DNA of 64,000 nt from Eustoma russellianum (Eukaryota > Streptophyta > Magnoliopsida > Gentianales > Gentianaceae). The position numbers and the translations under genes were made by a program. Where the stretch lies: assembly GCA_036186865.1 (NCBI GenBank), contig AP025042.1, forward strand, positions 16,609,200-16,673,199. The letters are read 5' to 3'. Each line of letters starts with the position of its first letter. Positions within the stretch are counted from its first letter, which is position 1. Below are positions 49,294-58,322 of this stretch, in pieces. The notes below the pieces were generated by a model, which was not told the origin of the DNA, did no database searches, and worked only from the letters and a program-made list of their open reading frames with translations.

Positions 49294-50624
49294 ATGGCAG
49301 TATCATCGCATCTGATATCTTTTGCTGAGATTGTTTCCGAGTCTTCTTCCACTGTTTCAATATCACCGAAAACAGTTAGTTGACATAAAGGTATCCCTTT
49401 TATTGTGTTTACAGACGATGAAGTTGATGCCTTGGCAGTTCCGTATAAGTTCGCATTGGTAAGCACTTTTTGGTACAGTAGGCCTACGTTGAAGGTAATA
49501 CGTGACGTGTTTGAACGGATCGGGTTTCATAACGACATTCGCATAACACTAATTGATCAAAAACGCATCCTTTTGAATTTTAAACATGAGCCAGATTATG
49601 TCCGATGCTTTTATCGAAGATCATGGAATATATCAGGATATCATATGCGTGTTACAAAATGGACTGTTGATTTTGATCCCTCATCTGATGTCCCAATCGT
49701 CCCAGTGTGGGTTGCTCTCCCAGGTTTACCAATTCACTTACAGCAAAAAGCTGCATTATACGAAATAGTCCGCCCTTTGGGACATCCAATTAAGCTTGAT
49801 GTTGCCACTGCTGATGGGTTGCGGCCCTCTGTGGCTAGGGTATGTGTGGAAGTGGATGTATCACAAGAATTACCCCAAAAAATCTATTTGCAGGCAAAGA
49901 AGATGATTTTACAGCAAGTTGTATACGAAGATTTGCCTCAGTTTTGCGTCACTTGTCGTCGACTAGGTCATGCCACTGGACAATGCAATGATCAGCCAAC
50001 ACAGAATACTGAAATAAAGACAAAGCCTGCTACAAGATGGACTCCAAAAAAACCAATAACGCTCACATTGGTATGGACAACGATGCTGATATGCCTATGC
50101 CTGCAGTATCTTTGATGAAACGGTCCTCACCGTCTGTTATTCATTAGCATCAACCGAAACAAGGTAACAGTTCAATAGATGATCACTCGGATCCACTCGT
50201 CTCACATATTCAAGATTTAGAGAAATTGCATGAAGACAAAGAAGATGAAGTAATAGCCCAAAAAAATCTGCATGATGACCCTGACTACTATCAGGTTTCG
50301 GATTCTGAAGTGAGACATACAGATATTTTTACAGAAGCAAGAGACAACCCTATGTCTTTTATTGAACGAATGAAAGCGGACTCGGAGACAATTGGCAAAC
50401 GTCTAATATCGCGTCCTCCAGTGGTTGATGATGCCATGATTCTTGACTCATTAAACTCATCTTTACCGGCAGATAAAGATGGATTTATACCGGTGCAATG
50501 CAGGCGGAGACGTAGGACTAAAAAAGAGCTTCCACCAAAACCGCCATCTTCTATATTAACGCACAGCGCCACCTAGTTTCGTTCTGATCTCTCGCGGCAT
50601 TCATCTCATCAATTGTCTCAATGA
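49294..50624 (+). pseudogene. LINE J ORF1: DUF4283 and zinc knuckle
   Basis: The ATG at 49294 begins MAVSSHLISFAEIVSES; TGA 49381-49383 interrupts the frame, which continues unchanged. The DUF4283 motifs are YSRPTLKVIRDVF, HEPDYVRCFYRRSWNISG and VTKWTVDFDPSSDVPIVPVW. The zinc knuckle CVTCRRLGHATGQC is at about 49942-49985. A 1-nt frameshift lies in the A-run near 50050, then a TAG near 50146. The basic tail DGFIPVQCRRRRRTKKELPP follows, and TAG 50574-50576 ends it early. In that frame the next stop is TGA 50622-50624, overlapping the ORF2 ATG as ATGA; this is the likely ancestral end. Confidence 0.86.
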
Positions 50625-53600
50625 AATCATTAACGTGGAATGTGGGAGGGTTGCGAACTTCACTCAATCGATTAATTGTGCTGAAAAGAACACATAGGCT
50701 CGACTTATTAATAATAATCGAGCCAAAACAACGAGCCAGCAAGCTTCACACGTACCGCCTCAAATTAGTTTTTCGGCACACGTTATCGACATGTGATAAT
50801 AATGTCTGGATCTTTTGGCAGGCAAGTACAATACAATATCCCGGTATTATACATTCGACGCAGGCATCTCTATTTAGGTTCAAATGGCTGCCTCTTCAGC
50901 AAGATATGGCATGGACAGTTGTATATGGAAAACACACAGTTTTGGATTCCAAAGAGTTGTGAGAGACTATCTATAATCATTCACAACAGATTTCAGACCC
51001 TTGGATTCTTGGTGGAGATTTTAATACATTCCTGTGCTTAGAAGAACACAGAGGCAGGGCCACCCCAGTGCTACGTACTTTACATGATTTCAATGAATGT
51101 GTTCAAGTTTGCCATTTGCATAAACTGCCTACTGTGGGATCGATATTCACATGGTCACGAGGAAGTGGTATCAATCGAATTCAATGCCGCTTAGATAGAT
51201 TACTCAGTAACACAGCATTTGTAAATCTCTTTGTAGATATAGAGGTCCATCACTTATCGAGTATTTCTTCATATCACAAACCATTATTTCTCAAGTGCAT
51301 CACCACAACGGAAAAGCCACATATATCTTTTCGATTTCTGAATGTATGGGTGGATCATCCAGACTTTTACGATTATGTTGCTACAACATGGAAGAGCTAT
51401 CCTACAACAGGGGGCATGAGAGGGCTGTATAATAAACTTAACAGGATGAAAAAAGATCTACACAACTGGAATTTGCGGGTATATGGAAATATATTCAGTT
51501 GAGCCTCCCAGGTAGAACAAGAGTTTGTACGTGCGGAAGCTATCTATGATGCAAATCAAACAGCGGAAAATAGATCAGCCTTTTCGCTGGCGCAGGCTAA
51601 TCTTTTACGCTCCAACACAGAACAAGTAGCATTTTGGGCGCAAAAATCTAGAATTCGATGGATAAAAGAAGGTGAAGCAAACTCTTCATATTTTCATGCA
51701 ATTGTAGTAGATAGACACAACGAATTCGTCAAATATCTGATTCTAATGGAACAATGATCTCGGACCAACAGGCTATTGGCACACTTGCTGCTGAATATTA
51801 CAGGAACCTATTCATGCATGAAGAAACTTATGAGATACAGGGGCTACTGTCCAAAATACCAAAGATACTATCTCAAGCGGACAATGATGCTCTTCTGCGT
51901 ATCCTTACATTAGAAGAGACGAAGCAGGCTGTATGGAATCTAAATCCCAATAGCACAACAGGACCTGATGGATATAATGGCTTTTTCTTCCGAAAGTGAT
52001 GGGATTTTTTGCACAACAATGTCTGTCTAGCAGTCCAGGAATTTTTCTTGGGTGTCCCAGCTCCACAAGCAATGCTATCTTCTATCATAACATTAATACC
52101 CAAGATATCCCAGCCAAGGACATTTGCAGATTTCAGACCAATCTGCCTGTCAAACTTTGTAAGTAAGCTGATCACATGCATTATTGCTACACAGTTATCA
52201 GATTTTCTGCCATAACTTATATCGAAAGAACAAATAGGGTTTTTAAATGGACATGATATAAGTGAGCAGGTGTTGATGGCCAATGAGATGGTACACCATT
52301 TGAATAAAAACACACGAGGGGGCATGTTATAGTCAAGCTAGACATGGCAAAGGCTTTCGACAGGGTGAACTGGAACTATATGATGCGGTTGCTAACTCAA
52401 TTTGGTTTCTCGGACTGCTTCATAAGAATACTCATGAACATGATGAAATATTGTAAATTGTCCATCTCTCTGAATGGACAATTATGTGGGTTTTTCCTGC
52501 CATCAAGAGGAGTCAAGCAAGGTGATCCCATGTCTCCATTGCTTTCTATACTTTGCTCAGAGGGATTTAGCAGGGGACTAAACCATTTAGTTGATACACA
52601 TGTGCTGAATGGATTTAATATGGGACGAACTCCAGGTGTATCTCATTTGGCATATGCGGATGACTTGCTCATTTTTCTAAATGGGACCTCGCAAAACTTG
52701 CGAACTTTCCAGTCCTTTTTGCAATCTTATCAACGCGCTTCTGGATAGTTGGTAAATTATCATAAGAGCCAGTTTGTTGTAAGCTCATGCATATCTCCAC
52801 AACGTCGTGCAGTCATTGGGAATATACTGGAATGCGTTCTACCTCTCTTCCTCTAAAGTATCTCGGATCATATATATACAGGGGAGTAAATCGAGCACAA
52901 TATTGTCACACACTTTTAAATCATTTTGATGCTAAATTGCAAGGATGGGCAAGTCAGTTACTATCGCCTGGAGGAAAATTAGTGCTTATGCAGTCAGTTC
53001 TCTCATCTTTGCCTTTACACATTATGGCTGCCGCTAGACTTCCCAAGAGCGTCATCTGAGCCATTGAACAGCGCATGTCTTCCTTTTTCTGGGGCGAACG
53101 ACATCACTGGATTTCTTGGTCCAAAATCTGTCGCCCAACGTTGGAGGGAGGGTTAGGAATCCGGAGTATGCGTCAACTTCAACTATCCTACGATTGTAAG
53201 TTGTGGTGGGATTATCACACTGGCACTTCCACATGGGCGACATATATGCGTCAAAAGCATGGTTCAATGGGAGACTACACACCTCGTCTATTTGACTCTA
53301 CAAGTTGGAAGCGTGTATGTTCTATTCATACGACATGTTTAGCATATGCTAAACTTCAGCCACAGCCGTAATGGATGACAACGGCGCATGGATCATTTAC
53401 ATTACGTCAAGCCTATGAAGATTGTAGAGTACATCACCCAATATGGTGGAGCTCAATACAAACGTCTGCAAGCATTTTTATGTGGACATTAATAAATGGA
53501 GCATTACCCCTAGAAGACAACCTCCTTCGATTCTGCACGTCTAGTCCCACAATATGCACATTTTGTAAGTGTTCCTCAGCATCGGTTGATCATCTTTTTG

Positions 53601-54457
53601 TTCATTACAATTACATAAAGCCATTGTGGATTCGATTAGCATTGATTTTCAATGCACCATTGACTATATCCTCAAATATACGCTCAAACATCATGAGCTG
53701 GTGGTTATCATCTTCTTCGGCTACACTAATTGGTCAATACCGCGTAGTCGTCCTCTCATTCCTCTGTTGGTCTATATGGAAAGTGTATTCAAGTATGATC
53801 TTCGGTGAAGCGGAATTATCTCATCGAAACATCTTTAACATGACGAGACAATTGAGTTATGCTTGGGCAGCTACATTTTCAGGGAAGAAACAAGCTGCAC
53901 ATTTACCAAATGCTATTGATATGGGTTTCTCACCACACTTAAAAATGCAACGGATAAGAATTGTCAAATGGCTACTCCCTCCTTCTGGAAAGTTTAAGTT
54001 AAATGTGGATGCAGCAGCAGGTAAGAAAATGGCCACGGCAGGGGCCATCCTGAGAGATTCAAATGGGAGCTTAGTAGAGGCGATATCCTTCACTCTTCCT
54101 CCATTGCCACCATTTCAGGCTGAGATCCAAGCTACAATATACAGTCTACTATATTTTAGCTTATCACGTAAACACATTCAAGTGGAGACTAACTGTATAA
54201 ATATCATTCAACCTCCACGGGATATACTCATCGCTCATGCCGCATTGTTTCAGAGATTACATCTCTTCCTCAGTCTATCACATAGTACTATACATCATAC
54301 TATGCATGAGGCAAATATGGTAGCTCATCATTTAGCACAGCATTGTCAAATGAACCCTCTTACTACAATTTTTACCACGTTATCTTCGCTCCCTCCATCC
54401 GCTCGAGGACATCTTCTAACGGATCACACCATTGCATCAATACGTCTAATCAACTAG
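50621..54457 (+). pseudogene. LINE J ORF2: endonuclease, reverse transcriptase, RNase H (heavily broken)
   Basis: The ATG at 50621 begins MKSLTWNVGGLRTSLNRL. Stops: TGA 50960, TGA 51500, TGA 51997, TAA 52213, TAG 52746, TGA 53057 and TAA 53369 (first base of each). Frameshifts lie near 51700, 52320 and 52830. The endonuclease has GGDFNTFLCLEEH, but the SDH motif reads SYHKPLF, losing the Asp. Reverse transcriptase has AKAFDRVNWNYM, RGVKQGDPMSP and an intact YADDLLIF. Near the end a zf-RVT-like segment (CTFCKCSSASVDHLF) is present. RNase H has LNVDAAAG and AEIQATIYSL, but VETNCINII shows the third acid changed from Asp to Asn. The ORF ends with TAG just after 54454. Confidence 0.9.
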
Positions 54458-54503
54458 CAATGAGGCAGTCAGACACAGCATTAAAGCAACTTCAGATTGT
54501 AAT

Positions 54504-54532
54504 GTTGCCTGTATCTCAGCGATACAGGCAAC
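54504..54532 (+). promoter_or_regulatory. LINE J 3' UTR hairpin 1
   Basis: GTTGCCTGTATC and GATACAGGCAAC form a perfect 12-bp stem with loop TCAGC, followed by GTTGGTATGATG. Confidence 0.82.
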
Positions 54533-54688
54533 GTTGGTATGATGTTATCAATCTTTCAACTATTATTATTAAGTTTCTTGGATTTCTTAATACTACTTAT
54601 ACATCTCTTTTCATACTTGTGTTGATGAGGTTCAATGGAATCCAACATGCAAAAATCTGCAGAAGTCGCGCGATTATATCACATCACG

Positions 54689-54711
54689 CCTGTATTCTCT
54701 TAGAATGCAGG
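54689..54711 (+). promoter_or_regulatory. LINE J 3' UTR hairpin 2
   Basis: CCTGTATTC and GAATGCAGG pair over 9 positions with one G-U, loop TCTTA, followed by TGACATCGATATGG, a weakened tag. It starts 185 bp after hairpin 1, close to the 195-bp spacing in LINE I. Confidence 0.6.
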
Positions 54712-55014
54712 TGACATCGATATGGTTTTCTTTCTCTCTGCTCATATTCTTTTCCTGCACAATGTATCAAACTTACATATAATATTTGGAAAATTCCACG
54801 GAGATCGCCTGGACTGCAAGCGGCTGAAGATCGAAGACACAGAAGTGCCCTTGTGAATTTGTATTTGCTCTTTCCAGCTTCAAACTGCTTTTCTAACTTT
54901 AAGTTCCGAATTGTACTTTTATTGAACATTACATTCCTTTATTTTACCTTCTGTCGAATTTTCGATTGGGAGAGTCTCCCCTAGACTATAGATGATTAAT
55001 GTAACCAAGGTATT

Positions 55015-55032
55015 CCTCCGCCACAAGTGAGG
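55015..55032 (+). promoter_or_regulatory. LINE J 3'-terminal motif CCTCCGCCACAAGTGAGG
   Basis: Identical to the LINE I motif and followed by AGTATTAATAAAA and the GGACGGTACCGCCCG near-palindrome. Confidence 0.6.
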
Positions 55033-55083
55033 GCAATAGTATTAATAAAACAACGGACGGTACCGCCCGTCTTTCACTAAATA

Positions 55084-55086
<3 letters not shown>

Positions 55087-55117
<31 letters not shown>
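55087..55117. repeat. (TA)n tract between LINEs J and L
   Basis: A TA tract that follows the A-run of J and also abuts the 3' end of minus-strand fragment L, so two LINE tails meet in it. Confidence 0.93.
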
Positions 55118-55120
<3 letters not shown>

Positions 55121-55291
55121 GTAAAGAAATTTTATTTGATATCCTCACTTATGGTGGAGGGAAAACGATATTACATCAAATACAATTGTCATCATAGGAG
55201 AAAAGCGAATGAAGAGAAGTAAGTATGACCAACCTCCAGTCGTATATGATATGCCGCATTAAAACCTTGTCAAGTAAAACCATCCTTGTGG

Positions 55292-55293
<2 letters not shown>
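55118..55293 (-). mobile_element. LINE L: short 3' fragment of an H-like LINE
   Basis: The minus strand matches the last about 170 bp of LINE H, including TATCCACAAGGATGGTTTTAC, AAGGTTTTAATGCGGCATAT and the terminal motif CCTCCACCATAAGTGAGG (55143-55160). It is strongly 5' truncated, and TA tracts lie on both sides. Confidence 0.8.

Positions 55294-55330
<37 letters not shown>
55294..55330. repeat. (TA)n tract between LINEs L and K
   Basis: About 18 TA units. Its right end belongs to the 15-bp target duplication of LINE K. Confidence 0.93.
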
Positions 55331-55333
<3 letters not shown>

Positions 55334-55339
55334 TGAATG

Positions 55340-55510
55340 CGTTCAGCTTTGAGACATACCCCACGAGAGACAAATTTGGTGGCTCATCATCTTGCTTCAT
55401 TTGGCTTAACGCTTACATCTTTGTCGGAATACAAACTTCTGAAAATGTTGCCGACGGTAGCTCATGGTTGTCTCATCACTGACTTGCACACTCCATACTT
55501 ACGGACTTGA
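55340..55510 (+). pseudogene. LINE K ORF2 C-terminus (RNase H tail, open)
   Basis: The frame reads RSALRHTPRETNLVAHHLAS, then FGLTLTSLSEY and CLITDLHTPYLRT to TGA at 55508-55510. The RETNLVAHHLAS piece matches the H, I and J tails. There is no break in the 56 codons present; everything upstream is lost by truncation. Confidence 0.8.
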
Positions 55511-55533
55511 ACATCATGCTGCAATTATGTGTT

Positions 55534-55561
55534 CCTGCCTACATTCTAATATGTAAGCAGG
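55534..55561 (+). promoter_or_regulatory. LINE K 3' UTR hairpin
   Basis: CCTGCCTACAT and ATGTAAGCAGG pair over 11 positions with one mismatch, loop TCTAAT, followed by GTTGGGTATG. It starts 24 bp after the ORF2 stop, like hairpin 1 of LINE I. Confidence 0.65.
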
Positions 55562-56044
55562 TTGGGTATGATCACTTGCAATTTGTTGTCTCATTTGTTT
55601 ACCTTTATCGACATATGATAAGTTCCTTGACTAACTGCCATTTTACTTTTCATTCATGCTAACTTTTGGATCGTTGTAGGATGCTACTTCTTTTGCTCTG
55701 CGTCGTCCTGGGAGGCGAACTTGTATGTTTGGAGGATGACACTGTGTTTCGGTTTCTTTGAATTGTCTCAGAATGGATAAATATGTACTCTTTTTCCTTC
55801 ATGCAGGATTTTATCCACAAGAGTGGTTTTGCCTCCTAAGGTTTTAATGAGGCATATAATATTCAGTCTGAACAACATGCCTTCTTTCTTGTTGTAGCTA
55901 TAGCTTATTGGCCACACATTTGTTATTTGTTGTTATGTCGAGACTTGCTTTGTAATATGGTTTTCTTCCGCCATAAGAGAGGTTTTTTAGTTAATAAAAG
56001 GCTGGGTCTTAACCCATTTATCAAAAAAATATATATTGGTGAAT

Positions 56045-56153
56045 AAACTATTTGGACCTTTTCTTAGGTAACAAATTGTATTTTAAATGAGTATAGTTTT
56101 ATGAATGCTTTAAGTGGGTGTGGAAAAATAATTATTGATATATGATGTGAGTG
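56045..56153. other. Flank of the LINE cluster
   Basis: AT-rich DNA starting AAACTATTTGGACC. The TTGGTGAATAAAC at the junction also occurs at 42552-42564 before the cluster, so the cluster sits in a locally repeated host sequence. Confidence 0.5.
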
Positions 56154-56512
56154 TGTAGCGCCCCGCCTGGGACTATGGTCTCGGCACAGTTCCCTCGCCG
56201 TACTCTACTACGAGAAGTACAAGGTGTCGATGTCATACATGCACCAATCGTAGAAACATGTATCGATAAGCGGAAAACAGAATAACATAAACAGAAATAA
56301 GCATCAACTGAAGTACATCCTAGTACTTCCGCATGAGTGTCATAAGTACGTCAAGAGTACAAAATACCAAAATACAGAGCTGAATATCCAAAATACAAAA
56401 GAGTCCGTAGCCATCTACTAGCTAACTCCATACGCCTATTCTTGAGGCTCATCTTCCACAAACTCTGGCTCATGGTCCTGTGGATCTTCGTGGTGAAATA
56501 AACGTAGGACCT
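56154..56512 (-). repeat. Fragment M: LTR-like end, cut by element F
   Basis: It begins TGTAGCGCCCCGCC; in reverse this is an end GGCGGGGCGCTACA like that of 41655-41726. No ORF. Element F starts at 56513 and separates the rest of M, which must lie beyond the window. Confidence 0.4.
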
Positions 56513-58084
56513 GTATAGAACCACTAGAAGTGGGGAGGTTGAATAATAGGAGCGGAAAATTTGGTTTTTAAAAAGTTTTGAACCAAAAACCTAACTTCTG
56601 AAAATAGTTTCTGTTTTCAGATTCTAATTTGAAACGATTTAAAGACTTAGTTATAGGTCTCCACAAATTATGAAATTTGGTGAGATTTTACTTTCAGATG
56701 TTCTGAGTATCTCCTGAAAATTTCAAATAAAAATTCAACTCCTAACCCTTTGAAAATACGTTTTTGATCAAATTGTGCAAATCGGCCACCACTCATTGTC
56801 ATATGCTGAATTTTCAACATGTGTTATATTTGCCAAATGTTTGAATTGCTACCATGTGTAGCTCCCTCCTTTATGTCACTAACCTTGTGTGGCATATTCT
56901 CCACCAATCAAGATGCCAACTAAGCTCCACATAGTCTGCATTTAGGCTGAAGTAGGCGTGTAACATTTCTCCAACATGTGATGAATTTCATTTTTGTAAA
57001 CTATGTAAAATAATGCACAATAATTACATACATATGGTAAATTATAATCAGTTTTTATTTGAATATTCTAGTACAATTTAACATGTCTTGAATATGTAAA
57101 AACTATCTAGATACATGTTACATGTCATGCCAAAACGTTCCATGTGTTATGTTCATAGACCGAATTTTCAACTTTCATCGATTACACGATTTTTCTCTAA
57201 TTAAATTCAAAATTTTTCCACATGTTATATATATTATGTCACACATAATATGCATAAATAAATTAAATATTCAGCTCTAATGGCGAGGTATAGGCGTCCC
57301 ATGTGACAAAAAAATTGAATTTGAAATCTCCACAATTTGGCCTTAATTATGGGTGATTTGTGTGTGCCAACATGAAATGATTTCATGGATGATTTTAACA
57401 TGTGAGCCACAAAATTTTTGGCTATTTTTAAATTAAATGGGCTGGCCATCTTTATATGGTACGTGACACGTTGGCGCAGTTTCGGCAGTCACCCCATACG
57501 ACAGTTTTTGGTTTATAACCTTGTAACGTGTCGTTATAATTTTGTCATCACCATGACTTATATCATATGATATAAGACCTGAATATACTCATAAATATGA
57601 GGTGTATATAGTGGTGTGACATTGACGTATGTTTGTAACATATGTAACGTGTCGGTAGTACGTCAAGATATATGTGTATTGTGCCCTTTTAGCAAAAATA
57701 TAAATATATATAAGGTATGTATAAATGGCATTTTTAATAGGTGAATAAGGATACTTTTCATTCTTCAATCTGTTGCCATCATGCCTTCTCCAAATATATC
57801 TCCATTTAATGAACTAGTTAGTTCATTAACTTAAGTAGTTCACTTAATGAACTAGTTTAGTTCATTAATGTGGCACCTGAAAATAGTTCAAACACAACAA
57901 ATGTTTGTCATTTGATGTAAGCTTTAATGCTTCATGGTTTGTTAGTACGACAACAATATATATAAAACATATAAGGCATGTATGTCACAAAAACGTGTCA
58001 AGTAATAAATTTTGTCATGTATTTCTCAAACACGTGGTATTTAAATCATGTATTTGTGAATCACTCAAACTCTTTTTTTCAACA
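56513..58084 (-). repeat. 3' LTR of element F (1572 bp, internally deleted)
   Basis: It starts CGTAGGACCTG (first base of the usual TG changed) and ends TTTTTCAACA. Compared with G (2665 bp) it lacks about 1.1 kb around 56765-56790. It includes two hairpins AATGAACTA..TAGTTCATT at 57808-57827 and 57846-57866. The polypurine tract follows as ATCTCTCCCTTTTGATG at 58085. Confidence 0.87.
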
Positions 58085-58322
58085 ATCTCTCCCTTTTGAT
58101 GATTTACAAAATAACTTTAGTTCATGATTTAAATATGACCGCTCCCTCTATAATTGGGTACAAATTCGAGTTTGGAATTTTGAATTGCCTCCCCCTTGAA
58201 TTGTGTAATCATCTCTTTCTTCCTTAAATCACCCTCCTCCCCCTTAAATCATGCATTCTCTCTTCCCCTTTGTTTTGGAAATAAAATCAAAAGTGCATGT
58301 AAAGATGGAAAGAAATATCAAT

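Larger units (their letters stand above)
49168..55086 (+). mobile_element. LINE J: near full-length plant L1-type LINE
   Basis: It has a 5' UTR with a GNRA hairpin, ORF1, ORF2 and a 3' UTR with two hairpins and the shared terminal motifs, for about 5.9 kb in all. TA tracts lie on both sides and can hide a target duplication. Many stops and several frameshifts make it inactive. It has more damage than H. Confidence 0.9.
55339..56029 (+). mobile_element. LINE K: 691-bp 5'-truncated LINE with 15-bp target duplication
   Basis: The RNase H tail, 3' UTR and a 7-A tail are bracketed by TATATATTGGTGAAT at 55324-55338 and 56030-56044. This perfect duplication defines the insertion exactly. The 3' UTR matches H and L, with the motif CTTCCGCCATAAGAGAGG at 55965-55982 and GTTAATAAAA. 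Confidence 0.92.

Noticed and set aside
55250..55300. Part of a TA-flanked fragment taken first as a MITE
   Set aside because: It matches the LINE H 3' end in reverse, including the terminal motif, so it is LINE fragment L.
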